The notes: generated from the sequence alone by a model not told the origin. A stretch of DNA of 64,000 nt from Hypericum androsaemum (GCA_963995505.1 OZ023182.1:6998707-7062706); one strand, 5' to 3'; positions 42,567 through 54,262 are shown, numbered from the stretch's first letter. Program-made: numbers and translations.

Positions 42567-45335
42567 ATGGAGAAAGCGGAAGGTAAGAGGAAGGCGGAGA
42601 ACGAGGACGAGGGAGTCCAGAAACAGCCTCGGCTTGGTTCGGATGAGGAGATTTCCGCGCCGGAGGTCCGTTTAGCCATTTCCTCTTCCTTGAGTTTAAC
42701 TTTTTATTTTCTGCTTCTTAGAGATATATATTTTGTCTTTGGTTGAACCGGAGGTTGCGGTGCCGCCGCCGGTGAAACAACACGATCCCCTCGGGCGGGA
42801 TGAGGAGACTTCCGCGCCGGAGGTCAGTTTCGCCATTTCCTCTTCCTTTAGTTTAACTTTTATTTTTTCCTGCTTCTTAGAAATATATATTTTGTCTTTG
42901 GTTGAACCGGAGGTTGCGGTGCCGCCGCCGGTGAAACAACAAGATCCCCTCGGGCGTTACGTGTATGAACTCGGAGAGAATCTAACTCCAAGATGTGAGT
43001 TATTTATATCCTTTTGATCATTTTTTCGAGTTACTTCTGTGGCCCGGGGCTAATCCTTGTAATCGTTAATTATCTCTTGACAGATATAATAATTAGCAAA
43101 ATTGGTGAAGGTTAGCTGCAAATCGACCTGCGATGTTGAATATTTAACGCGGATTCCGACTCATCGGAATTGCTAGTGTTACAGGCGCCTACTCAGTGGT
43201 TCTCGAGTGTTGGGACCGTGAGGCGTGGGAGACCGTGGCGATTAAGGTTTCGAGGAGCACAAGAGATAGCCAAACTGTAAAGTACGAGATCGCTCTACTT
43301 CAGCGGCTCGCTGCAATCCCTCAAGCTAGATCTAGGTAGATGTCTTGCGTTTCAACTCTTTCAGCTTGGTTTATCTGTATCGGTAGTTTGCATTCTTATT
43401 GTTTTGTGCACTTTTATGCAGTATTGTGCAGATTCGTCATTGGTTTGAGCACGAGAAACATTATTGCATTGTGAGTATCTGAAATGTGTTGTTGCTGATT
43501 ATTTGATTCGTTTGCGGTTTGTTCTCGGTTGGATTGAATTCTGATGCAATGGCAAAACCGGAAGATGTCGAAAGTCCTGTCTCGGATAATTGCAACCGCC
43601 AACAGACTTTCCTGTGATATAGCAATTAATTCACGAATTTGTGCTCTTCATTTTCTACAGAGTATTATCCTTATTGAGCATCTAATACGTGTGAAGTGGA
43701 AAGGTTTTATCACATTGATGACAACTAAATAGAAACTTTGCCTTTGAATGCATTCGCTGGTGTTATCAGGTTTTTGAGAGTCTTGGACCAAGTTTACGTG
43801 AATTTCAGAAGAAAAATAACCGATCTCCAGTCCCAGTGGACCTTGTTCGGATATTCGGACGTCAACTTTTGGAAGCTGTAGCACGTGAGTTGGAACTTCC
43901 GTTTAATCTCGGTGGACCTTGTTCAGATATAGATTGTCATGTCTTTCCTCTTCTTCCTTTGTGTAATATTGATTATTTTCTTGGTTCTCATATCTGGCAG
44001 ATCTGCACGATTTGCAAGTAATTCACACTGATCTGAAGCCACAAAATATACTCCTTGTATCTCCTGATTATGTAGAGCTTCCAGCCCGCGAGGTAGTTCG
44101 CCAACCATTACGTTCATTTTGTGGAATTCTTAGTTTTGCAATGATGGTTTGAAATGTATGCTGTGTTGCAGAGGTGTTCCTCTGATGAAGTGCAGCTTAG
44201 GTACTTGCCAAAATCAAGTGCCATTAAGCTCATTGACTTTGGCAGTTCTATCCATGATCGACACCGGATTCAGGCTAAGAACCTTATCGGTGTTGTCACC
44301 ACGAGACATTACAGAGCGCCTGAGATCGTTCTGGGTGAGTGGCCATTCCCTTGCAAATGGAATTTTCTCCAGTCTTTTTCAAATACTGTTCAATGCAAGC
44401 TACCTAAGGCAAGCCAACAAGTTACCGGGGGGAAGTTTGCTCTGTTTACTGCGTACTTCAACTGTAATTTACATTCGTCACAGGCTTAGACTGGACTTTT
44501 CCCTGTGACATATGGAGTGTTGGTTGCATCCTTGCTGAGTTGTGCACGGTTAGTCTTGTCTTTGTCTAGAGCATAAGGAGCTTCGTAATTAATCAGTTTG
44601 TTTTCTGAAACATTTTTGTTTGTATCAAGGGTCGATTATTGTTTAATTTGCACAAGGACTTGGACATGGAGCATCTAGCATCAATGGAGAGGGTATTAGG
44701 TCATCTTCCTAAGGACATGACTCAAAGGGCTATGTCGACTGATCCTCCTCCTCCCCATTTCTGGTTGGGAATGAGTTTTCATTGATTCACATTCTGATTG
44801 CGAGTTTTTCAGTTCCGAGTGGACTCGCTTACCTTTGTCAATCATTTTGTCTTCCTTATTGTATAACCTGTTGAAGTGGTAGATCTTCTTGTAACATTTC
44901 ATTTTAGTCATTCTGAATTGTATCACTTTGGTAATTACTCATGCATTATGCCATTTGGTATTTGCAGCCAGGAAACCGGGGAAGATTCCGGGACAGGATG
45001 GACACTGAATTGGCCACAAGGAGCTTCTTCTACGGACAGTATCAATCTTGTGAACAACCACTGTCCCCTTCAGGTTAATTTTCCAAAGAGAGAAGTTCCT
45101 CCTCAAAAGTCAACTGGACTTATATTTGCTCCTTCAAATTTCATGGCTGAGGTGTGCAATGTCCTAACCATTGGTCATGGTCATGGTCATGCAGGAATCT
45201 GTGTCACGTCATGTGCAAAGCTCCAAAAGTGCTGTACTGATTGATCTGCTGAATGGTCTTCTGAAATATGAACCATCGGAACGTTTGACTGCTCGAAACG
45301 CCCTGGAGCATCCGTTCTTTAAGAATCCCCCTTGA
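42567..45335 (+). CDS. AFC3-like dual-specificity LAMMER kinase, copy F (420 aa, 13 exons)
   Basis: Predicted nuclear kinase of the CLK/AFC family, which phosphorylates SR-type splicing factors on Ser/Thr and autophosphorylates Tyr. Exons: 42567-42665, 42754-42822, 42913-42994, 43084-43110, 43185-43335, 43422-43470, 43770-43884, 44001-44092, 44172-44334, 44484-44548, 44630-44733, 44968-45073, 45195-45335. All junctions are GT-AG and phases agree (1263 nt). Kinase core: glycine loop IGEGAYSVV (90-98), VAIK Lys113, catalytic HTDLKPQN (206-213, Asp208; most AFC members have PEN), DFG 250-252, APE 277-279 and the LAMMER-like EHLASMERVLG (318-328). Length fits the family. The N-terminal tail is charged and carries an in-frame duplicated exon (exons 2 and 3). 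It sits divergent to copy D and upstream of copy E. Start chosen by agreement with three paralogues. Confidence 0.88.
42641..42956 (+). repeat. Tandem duplication of exon-intron unit in kinase copy F
   Basis: Unit 1 (42641-42797) and unit 2 (42798-42956) both run from ggatgaggaga(t/c)ttccgcg through the intron to ccccctcgggcg or its equivalent. They differ at a few sites and by 2 bp in the intron. Each carries its own GT donor and AG acceptor. Confidence 0.9.
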
Positions 45336-46852
45336 CGGAAGCAATACAAGCCCTGGAACATCCGTTCAGATACATATTCCAAGATCAACAAATAAAAGCT
45401 GTCATAGAGCAGCTGTTCTGGTACAATTCTCGTGAAGTTCAGATTAACCGAACTGGTAGATTGACTGATTGCTACAAAACACCGACTGATTAAGCCTAAT
45501 CAGAGAATTGAACTGTAGCTAATAATCAAAGGAAGGAATCTTAGATTTCCATGCCTTCAAGAATCGAACTAATAATCTTTACTGATGCGAGGGATATGAC
45601 AAAATAGTATCTCGGGACTGAAATATGGTTTTCAGAAGGTATGAGAAAATAGTATCTCGTTTCCTACTGACAGTAGAACAATCATTTCTAACTCTAAAGG
45701 TTACCTGTTGCTCGCGGCATGCTTGTAATGCATATGTCGACTCTGGTTCTTCAACTCATCCCCGGCCAAATGAAATAGGAATACAATATCCTACTAAACC
45801 TAAATAGAACCGAATCATGAATGTACACAAAATTCCAAGCCGATCGATCACATATGAGTTCAAGAATAATAAAGATAACACGTTGTATCCAATACTATGA
45901 TCCATTAATCTATTAACACGTATGTAATACACTTTGGCTACTGTACTGCCGTATACCCTAGGCTAACATGGCATATATATATATATATATATATATAAAC
46001 AACAGTCAAACGGAATTCTGTAGCCATGTACCGCCATTTGCAAATGCATTTACCCTTTATTACTTTGAAAGTAATCTACTATTTAGAATCCCACTAATAT
46101 TCATCGTCGTAACATACGTTTCAATGTTGAATTACAACTTCATCGCGTAGACGGAAATCAGAGAAGGAGCAAACTCATTCTGTTTTGACCGAGCGGTAGC
46201 ATAATCAAATCAGTTTCATACTTATTTCTACGATAAGACGAGATTCAAATTTACTCATCAACATAATTATTCAAACGAGAACGAAACCAAAATAATCCAA
46301 CACAGCAGAAATAAGTTAAGCGAATATCATTCGAACCAGAACAAAACTAAATCAATTAAACACAACGAAACGAGGACAATCAAGAACAACAAACCAGAAC
46401 GATCAAAATATAACAAAATCCTAACGATCAAATGCAATGAAACCATACGATACATATTATATTTCTTCCTCCAATTAATTAATCCAGGTACATACGCGCA
46501 ACCTCTTTCAATTATTACATTCATTTTTTCTATTCAGTTATTCTACTCCTTCCTAAAGTTCGTGGAAATATTAAACTTGTATAATCACCACCGTAATGCA
46601 TCGAAACTAAAACGGTACATGTTATATTCATACTAATTATGTGCATCGAACCCAAGCTCCAAAATCTAAATAATGCATGACTTTATATTGATATACATCA
46701 TTTTATATTATTTTTATTTCCTAAGCATGAGTATTGTAGCAATCGTCTACTGCAAAACCATAAACTCTAAATAATCCAATATTAACGAAATTTTTCTTAT
46801 GCTAAAATACCACGAAGTAATCCCGTAATATGGAATTTTATAGTAAGACTGA
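45336..46852. other. Intergenic stretch between kinase copies F and E
   Basis: AT-rich, with an (AT)n microsatellite of about 13 units at 45971-45996. No gene is seen. The few frames longer than 60 codons have no recognisable content. Confidence 0.5.
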
Positions 46853-47151
46853 GGGCCGTGCAAGTTAGTGGGCTTCGTAATAGGCCCAATCAACGCCAGA
46901 GAGAGCCGTGGGGATTTCTTTCTTTTAATATCTTCTTGGCCAAGAAAGTCAGCCAGCCAGCCAATCTACGAATTTGGGAGCAAACCGCCAACTAGAAAGC
47001 CCGGGAAAAATAACTGTCCAATAAAACAGTTCTCCAACGGTGCTTTCTTCTCTTGCAGAGAGATCGATCGGCCATTCCCCTCCGATCGAGCTCCGGCCAA
47101 CACGACGACTAAAGCTCAAAGAGAGAGTTGTTTCTTTTCTCAAGATTGTAA
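46853..47151 (+). promoter_or_regulatory. 5' flank and promoter of kinase copy E
   Basis: Shared kinase block with agtgggcttcgt, ataggcccaatc, gccgtggggatttctttc, the ctccaacggtgctttcttctc run and gagctccggccaacacgac before the ATG. Matches copies A and F. The far-upstream part present in A and F (gcatctgcaaacggcgtcgt) is missing. Confidence 0.6.
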
Positions 47152-49366
47152 ATGGAGAAAGCAGAAGGTAAGAGGACGGCGGAGAACGAGGACGAGGGAG
47201 TCAAGAAACAGCCTCGGCTTGGTTCGGATGCGCAGACTTCCGCACCGAAGGTCGCGCCGCCGCCGATGAGACAAGATGATCCCCTCGGAGTCGGAGATAA
47301 CCTAACTTCAAGATGTGAGTTATTTGTATCTTTTTGTTCAATTTCTTCGAGTTATTTCTGTGGCCCGTGGCCTTATCCTTGTAATCGTTAATTATCTCTT
47401 GACAGATATAATACAGAGGAAAATTGGTGAAGGTTAGCTGCAACCCGACCTGCGATGTAAAATATTTAGAGCGGATTCCAACTCATCGAGTTGCTAGTGT
47501 TACAGGCACCTACGCAGTGGTTCTCGAGTGTTGGGACCGTGAGGCGTGGGAGTCCGTGGCGATCAAGGTTTCGAGGAGCTCAAGAGATAGCCAATTTGCA
47601 AAGTACGAGGTCGCGCTACTTTGGCTGCTCGCTAAGAGCGATACAGCTAGATCTCGGTACTTGTCTTGCGTTTCAACTCTTTCAGCCTTGCCTTGGTTTT
47701 CCTGCGTCTGTTTTTCGCATTTTTATTATTTTGAGCACTTTTATGCAGCTATGTGCAGATTCGTCATGCATTTGAATACGAGAAACATATTTGCATTGTG
47801 AGTATCCGAAATGTGTTGTTGCTGTTTATTTGATTTGATTTGTTTTCAGTTTGTTCTTGGTTGGGTTGGAATTACGTGTTATTGCTGATTTCAGGTTTTT
47901 GAGAGGCTTGGACCAAGTTTACGTGAATTTCAGATGAAAAATAATAGCTCTCCAGTCCCAATGGACCTTGTTAGGATATTCGGACGTCAGCTTTTGGAAG
48001 CTGTAGCCCGTGAGTTGGAACTTCCGTGTAATCCCGATGGACCTTGTTCGGATATAGATTGTAATGACTTTCCTCTTCTTCCTTTGTTTATCTGACAGAT
48101 ATGCATGATCTGAAAATAATTCACACTGATCTGAAGCCACAAAATATACTCCTTGTATCTTCTGATTATGTAGAGCTTCGGGTCCGCGAGGTAGTTTCGC
48201 CTACCATTATTATGTACATTTTGTGGAATTCTTAGTTTTGCAATGATAATTGGAAATGTATGCTGTGTTTGCAGAGGTGTTCCTCTGATGAAGTGCAGCT
48301 TAGGTACTTGCCAAAATCAAGTGCCATTAAGCTCATTGACTTCGGCAGTTCCATCCCTGATCGACACCGGATTCAGGCTAAGCGCCTTATCGGTGTTGTC
48401 ACCACAAGAAATTACAGAGCGCCTGAGATCGTTCTAGGTGAGTGGCCATTCCCTTGCAAATTGCTCATGTCTTTTATAAATACACTTCGTGAAATAATAT
48501 TACTAAACTTTGAAGTCAATTGCTCAGTGCAAGCTAGCTAATGTCAGTCAACAAGTTACCAGGGGAAGTTTGCTCTGTTTACTTTGTACTTCAACGTTAC
48601 CAGGTAGTAATTTCTCACCGGTAATTTACATTCATCACAGGCTTATACTGGACTTTTCCCTGTGACATATGGAGTGTTGGTTGCATCCTTGCTGAGTTGT
48701 GCACGGTTAGTCCTCTAGAGCATAAAGGAGCTTCGAAATTAATCGGTTTGTTTTCTGAAATATTTTTTTTGTTTTTGTCAAGGGTCAAGTATTGTTTAAT
48801 TTGCCCAATGACTTGGACTTGGAGCATCTAGCTACGATGGAGAGGGTATTAGGTCATCTACCTAAAGACATGACTCAAAGGTGGGGACTTTTAGTGTACT
48901 CGATGGTTGCTTTTCTGAAACTTTGCCAATTGCTACTAGGTATAGTAACTTTTATCCTAGCGTACTCATGCATTAAGCCATTTGGTGTTTGCAGCCGGGA
49001 AACCGAGGATGATTCCGGGACAGGATGGACACTGAATTGGCCTGAAGGAGCTTATTCTAGAGACAGTATCAGTCTTGTGAACAGCCACTATCCCCTTCAG
49101 GTTCATTTTCCGAACAGAGAAGTTCCTCCTCAAAAGTCTTCTGGACTTGTATTTGCTCCTTTAAATTTCATGTGAGGTGTGCAACGTCCTAACCATTGGT
49201 CATGGTCATGGTCGTGCAGGAATTTGTGTCACGTCATGTGCAAAGCTCCGAAAGTTCTCTACTGATTGATCTGCTGAAAGGTCTTCTGCAATATGCACCA
49301 TCACAGCGTTTAACTGCTCGAGCGGCGCTGGAGCATCCGTTCTTTAAGAACCCCCCACCACCTTGA
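47152..49366 (+). CDS. AFC3-like dual-specificity LAMMER kinase, copy E (391 aa, 11 exons)
   Basis: Tandem partner of copy F with the same predicted role in SR-protein phosphorylation. Exons: 47152-47314, 47406-47432, 47506-47656, 47749-47797, 47895-48009, 48099-48190, 48275-48437, 48641-48705, 48783-48880, 48995-49100, 49220-49366. All introns are GT-AG, total 1176 nt with no stop. Core: IGEGTYAVV (61-69), VAIK Lys84, HTDLKPQN (177-184, Asp179), DFG 221-223, APE 248-250, LAMMER-like EHLATMERVLG (289-299), and the C-terminal RLTARAALEHPFFKN. The first intron of copies A, D and F is absent, which fuses exons 1 and 2. The N-terminal tail is shorter than in F. The exon 9 donor (AAAG/gtgggg) differs from that used in F. 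Activity is likely but unproven. Confidence 0.88.
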
Positions 49367-49565
49367 AGGAAGCCATACAAGCCCCGAAACATCCGTTAAA
49401 GCACTCTCTTCTGCTCTTTTGAACGAATGTGTTATGGTGTACAAGTACCAGACACATATTCCAAGATAAACGAATACAAGCTGTCATAGAGCAGCTGTTC
49501 TTGTACAATTCTCATGAAGTTTAGATTAACCAAACTGGTAGATTGACTGATTGTAGCAGAACCAT

Positions 49566-49690
49566 TGACAAAAATGGAAAAAGGACCGTGGAAGTTATTG
49601 GGCTTCGTTCTTAGCCCAATCTATGCCAGAGAGAGAGAGCCGTGGGATTTCTTTCTTTAAATTCTTCTTGGCCAATCCAAATAGTTTCAT
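49566..49690 (+). repeat. Kinase promoter fragment (fifth copy)
   Basis: attgggcttcgttcttagcccaatctatgcc, then gagagccgtgggatttctttctttaaattcttcttggcca, matches the copy A, D and E promoters. It ends abruptly in ccaatccaaatag and no exon follows. Confidence 0.65.
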
Positions 49691-52620
49691 GTCTCCCTTT
49701 CCTATCAATATTTATCTACATATGTTCAAAATTTACAATTTCAGCAATTCTACAAGTTTACTGTTTAATAATTAATAACGGTTAAAAAAATATGGAACAG
49801 CTTTTCAATTGCACGCGTGTACTCTTGGAATGACTACGGATGTGAAAAAACACCGAAAATTTATTTGAGGTTGTTATGATCAAGGTCTAAATAACAATAA
49901 TAGAAGTTCTTATATGACTGAATTGTAATAGGGCTTATGAGGTATAAATAGAACTCTAAAAATCATTCTGATATTTGATAATAAACCTAAGAAACAGAAT
50001 GTTTCTTTCTTCCCTTCCCCTTGCTCTATCTCTCTTCTATCCTTTTCTCCCCCAATTCTACCAATTTAGGGTTCGTGGGTCTCAATCCCCTAATCAGGGA
50101 CATTACAGAGGTCTCTGAATTTTTACATAAGGTGGAGTTTTGGTCTACTTGCAAGAGTTGTCGTACATTTGTCTCAGAGGCTAGTCTAGGACAAAAAGAT
50201 TTTTGGTGACCATAAAAGTGGCAAACGGAATCTAGAACCTAAGACAAGATATACGGAGAGGTGGGCAAGACATTTTTTTTCATGCAACCTTCTTAACTAG
50301 ACATTTCACGAGCTTTATCAAGATCGTGATGGTCTAGATGTTCCTACGACAATGAATGCATCACTCTTGTTCTTCACACCATCAAAGCAAAATTTCGGGT
50401 TAGGTTTTCAACTTTATATAGTAACTCGCCTTCTAGTTGTCAACCTAGTCGCTCCTTAACTAGTTATTACACTAACCACTAACTTAACTCATTAAAGATC
50501 ACCCTAAAGATAGCTAGCTTATCTCCTTCACTCTTGTTCTTCGCGAGTTCATTAGCCAACTAGTTGGCTCTTTCCATGGTCCCCCCTTCACTCTCGTTTT
50601 TTGGGTTCTCACTAGATCAATTAACAAATTCGTACATCGAGAATTAACGCTTGCGCCATTAACCCTAATCTATGGCCATAAACTAAAAGTATTAAGCTCA
50701 CCAACTAGTATGTTCTCTAAGGATAAAAGCCCATCTAATACCTAGCTAATTAGGTGCACTTTAGACACCCAACCGAAAAGAGATATACTCACAAGTATAA
50801 AATAAAGAAAAACGGAAAGAAAGTGCTCAATTATGGTAAAAGCTTCCCAAATTTCCTGCCTTGATGAATGCTCATAGCCTCCCCCTGAAGTGTGAGTGTT
50901 CTCCTCTCCAAAAATTCTAGACTAGAGTTTTCAAAAGCTATCCAAGTAAAAGGCTAAGTGTGTCTATATTGTTCCTCCCATTGCCAAGGGTCAAAATGAC
51001 CAAAGTGTATCCTAAAAGTCTTGTCAAGAATAATCGTTGTGCCTCCAAATTGTGCAACCCACAACAGACATCACGAAGACAGCGTGCTAAGCAAACAGTC
51101 TTGCCCCATAAAATAGTTCCGCTCAGACCCAGCTTTCCTTCGTGCAACAAAGCTTCGAGCGAATCTTTTCTTCTTCATGTGGTATTGTTGGATTCTTTAT
51201 TTTGAGTGTTTCGTGTGGTAGCCAATTACAGGATAATAAGTTTGTGCCTCCTCCCATCTTTGCTTAAGCCTCATCTTCGAGCAGCAAAGCACCATGTTCG
51301 CCCGAAGAAAGTCTTCGAATGGTTGTATGTGTCTTCCAGACGGCAACTCTGTGTGAACACTCTCGGGTTTCGCCACGCGAAAAAAGGCTACCAGCGTAAG
51401 ATTGGTCTTGTTCCTTCCTTCCTGCTTCGCTTACAATATGTTTCTCAATGACTCCAATTGCGCTCCTCTGCTCCATAATCCTCCAAAAATATAAAAGGCA
51501 CAACGAATAAGTCCATCCATAGTAACAAGTCTAAAATAGATTAAATGACTCAAAGACAAACATACTCAATAATATTACCAACTAGTTCATCCAATAATTT
51601 TTTAGTCTAGGAAACATCAAATCACATGAATAATGAAGTGACGAAAAATATGTTTTAATTACCTTAAAGTTAATTAATAATTAGACCAATAAAATATAAT
51701 TTTAATAATAAAAAAGAAAATGAAGCAAAAGAGACATTGCACAAAGCTAGGCTAGGTCGAGTGTATTAATAATCCACACATTTAGGCCAACTAGATATAT
51801 AAAAGTGACAAAGGAGAACATATGCGCAAGTACACTCTAAATAATCAAATTTAGAATACTCACACGGCAACTTCCATATTACCAAATATTTTAATTAAAA
51901 TGAATTCTCTTCATAATAGGTATTATTCACAATTATGATAACAACACAATATGAATAATGTTTCACCACGTATACGCAGTCCCAATTTTGTATAAAGAAA
52001 TATTTTCAAATAATTACTTTACAAATTTAAAAATATATTTGAAATACTATTGAAATTTTCTATGAGATAGTAATTGTGATTATTGTTGATTTCTTGTGAC
52101 TGCAATATAGACAAAGAAAAAATTACAAGATTTTTTTGGACTTAAATATAGACAATAATTTTTGTTTATAGGTATTAGTAGCCAAAAATTTAATTCTAAC
52201 ATTTCGAATATAAAAATTCTAATGATATCACTTTATATCCATTCTACTTTAAAAATTAAAAAAAGAAATTGCATTTTTTCAATATTTAAAGGTCTAAATT
52301 TATCTCTTGGAAGAGAATCGTAGAAAGCTTCTTTTTGACCCTTCGAAGAGAATTTTTTCAAGGGAGTGAAATTTTGTTTGATAAACTCAGAGACGGTGGA
52401 CCCAAAATGTTGAAATTAATTTTTTGGCTACTAAATGCATATAAACCAAAATTACCTTCTTACTTAATTGGAGATCTGAGCATACCTAAACTCTCAGAAA
52501 TAACACTAAAATTTGATCAAAATGCGTTCGGGTTTTATCAGATGTCACATATGTCAGGTTATTCGTGTCTTTCATTTTGGTGATTATTTGGCCCATCGTG
52601 AATAGTGTCTACACTGCCAC
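49691..52620. other. Largely AT-rich stretch, no supported gene
   Basis: Near 49875-50105 there is LTR-like organisation (tgttatgatc start, gtataaatag at about 49941, tctcaatcccctaatcaggga at the end), but ends and duplication are not defined. 50800-51500 has GC-richer sequence with minus-strand frames I do not recognise. 51500-52300 is very AT-rich. Confidence 0.4.
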
Positions 52621-52827
52621 TTTTGTAGTTTGGCATTGGCTGTACGACAGGTTCTACATCCTGTTAGTATTGATTTGAAGGCCTTAGTCGACTTAGTGGT
52701 TCAAGCATCTGGAGGTGTTTTTGTTTATATGGTGAACATGACAATGCTTTGGTCAATGAAGTTGATGTCATAGCATATCAACAGTTTCAAGAAGTTTCAA
52801 GAAGCACAGCTGTTAGGGGCTATGGCC

Positions 52828-53259
52828 GATTTAGAAGCATTAGCTGAGTTGGAGGCAGCTCAGCAGACTCTAGCAGCCCGATATGCAGTTTAAGCAACAC
52901 GAGTAGCAGCTCGGGTAGTTGAAAGAGCTCTAGGGGCTATGGCTGATTTGAAAAAATTAGCTGTGTTGGAGGTAGCTGCTTTGATGCGTATAACTTGTCC
53001 CAAATATCCCATATGCATGACTCAGTATTTAGACACATCTAAGGACGAATACTCAATCCATTTTGAAGCATGCCGCTGCCGCACCCCTTGTGAGCACATG
53101 GCTTTTTTTGTTCAAAGGAGGATAGATCCATTAGATATTGCAGTTGATCCTGAAGTTATTATTGATATGTTGAAGAAAGCTGCTGGGAGTAGACTTGTTG
53201 ATTTTGAAATAGATCTGGTGCTTGAGGAAATATCATATAAACCAAAATTATATTTTTAA
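52828..53259 (+). pseudogene. Unrecognised coding-like sequence with repeated AMADL motif
   Basis: One frame reads LGAMADLEALAELEAAQQ, a TAA, then ATRVAARVVE, RALGAMADLKKLAVLEVAAL, and on through CPKYPICMTQYLDTS, EACRCRTPCEHMAFFVQRR and IDPLDIAVDPEVIIDMLKK to a TAA at 53259. A leader at 52620-52760 (AVRQVLHPVSIDLKALVDLV) may belong to it. The AMADL(E/K) block occurs twice, 96 bases apart, so an internal duplication is likely. There are six Cys in the second half, arranged C.C..C as in some metal-binding folds, but I see no known signature. I do not recognise a family. Confidence 0.35.
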
Positions 53260-53370
53260 TATTTAAGTCAACAAATATCAATAAAATGTAATAATGGATG
53301 GTTATGTGGAGAAAATTTGGTATTTTTATATGATGCGTTTATTTTTCTATCATAGGCAAATATTTTGTTG

Positions 53371-54262
53371 GAGATAATTACTGAGAGGACCCTATAATAT
53401 AGTCAAATAGACTCTGAGAACCCTATAATTTTTTTACTAATTGCTGAGTCTGGTAGTTTGGTTATTATTATACTTTCGGGTCCCTGGCTGATGTCATTAA
53501 TCAATTTTTTCTTATCTTATTTTTGAAATGATAGATATGCCCTTGCTCCGATCAACTAAAATCACCGATCATCTTCTCCGGCCATTTTTTCGGCGAACAC
53601 CAACTCATCTAAACAAATTGGGGATCGACCCACTTGAGTCGGCCCCACATGTCCAGCTTCTCCCCCTTTAGCTCGTAGGGGAAGTCCTCGTCGAGCAGGG
53701 GATTGTCCTCCTCCTCGTCCACAATGTTCCCTTTACCGAAAAACTCGGACCTAATCTGCCCAGACCTAGCCCCCAGCCGGCCCGACTTCTCCGGGGGGTG
53801 GTGGGGCGGCACGTCAAGGAGTCTCAACTTGGACTTCTCCTTGAGCAAACTCAACTTCCTCTTGAACGATCGGTCACTTGTATCCTCCTCTTGCTGTTCT
53901 GACTGTTCCTTCTCCGAAGTGAATCCCCAAATTCGGGCGGGTTTGTGTCGAAAGATATGCGGTTGGGGGCGGCCGCAGGAGACTCCGAGACGATGGGGAG
54001 CAAGTTGTTGGTGTTACTGGAAGGGAGAGGAAGGACGAAGCGATGTCGTTTCAGAGCTCGGCCATTTCTTCTAACGGTGTCGAAACGGCCAGCCAAAGTA
54101 ATTGAATTTTAAAAAAAATCAAGGGTATTTGAGTCATTTACTTGAGCCAAGGATCTGAAAGTATAATAATAACCAAACTACAGGTTCAGCAATTAGTAAG
54201 AAAACTACAAAGTCTTCAGAGTCTATTTGACTATACACTAGTGTTCTGTATGTAATTATCTC
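53371..54262. mobile_element. Pack-MULE-like element 3 with 9-bp target duplication
   Basis: The ends are GAGATAATTACTGAGAGG at left and, inverted, GAGATAATTACATACAGAAC at right. Both long terminal repeats share gtcaaatagactct, attattatactttcggg/cag and the atatgccctt... landmarks with the element at 17442. The flanks are ATTTTGTTG (53362-53370) and ATTTTGTTA (54263-54271), a match of 8 in 9, which fits the Mutator target size. The inside carries a host gene fragment and no transposase. Confidence 0.82.
53609..54096 (-). pseudogene. Captured unidentified gene fragment in Pack-MULE 3
   Basis: On the minus strand from 54096: MAGRFDTVRRNGRALKRHRF, a Pro/Ser-rich basic region that could be a transit peptide, then RRIQVTDRS. 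After a frameshift near 53870 it continues LSLLKEKSKLRLLDVPP, SGQIRSEFFGKGNIVDEEED and YELKGEKLDMWGRLKWVDPQ. The first half looks like an organelle-targeted N-terminus; the second looks like a conserved domain, but I do not recognise it. One frameshift is needed to join the two. Confidence 0.45.

Noticed and set aside
46868..47269. 133-codon frame across the kinase copy E promoter
   Set aside because: It overlaps the promoter and exon 1 in another frame and is not conserved in copies A and F.
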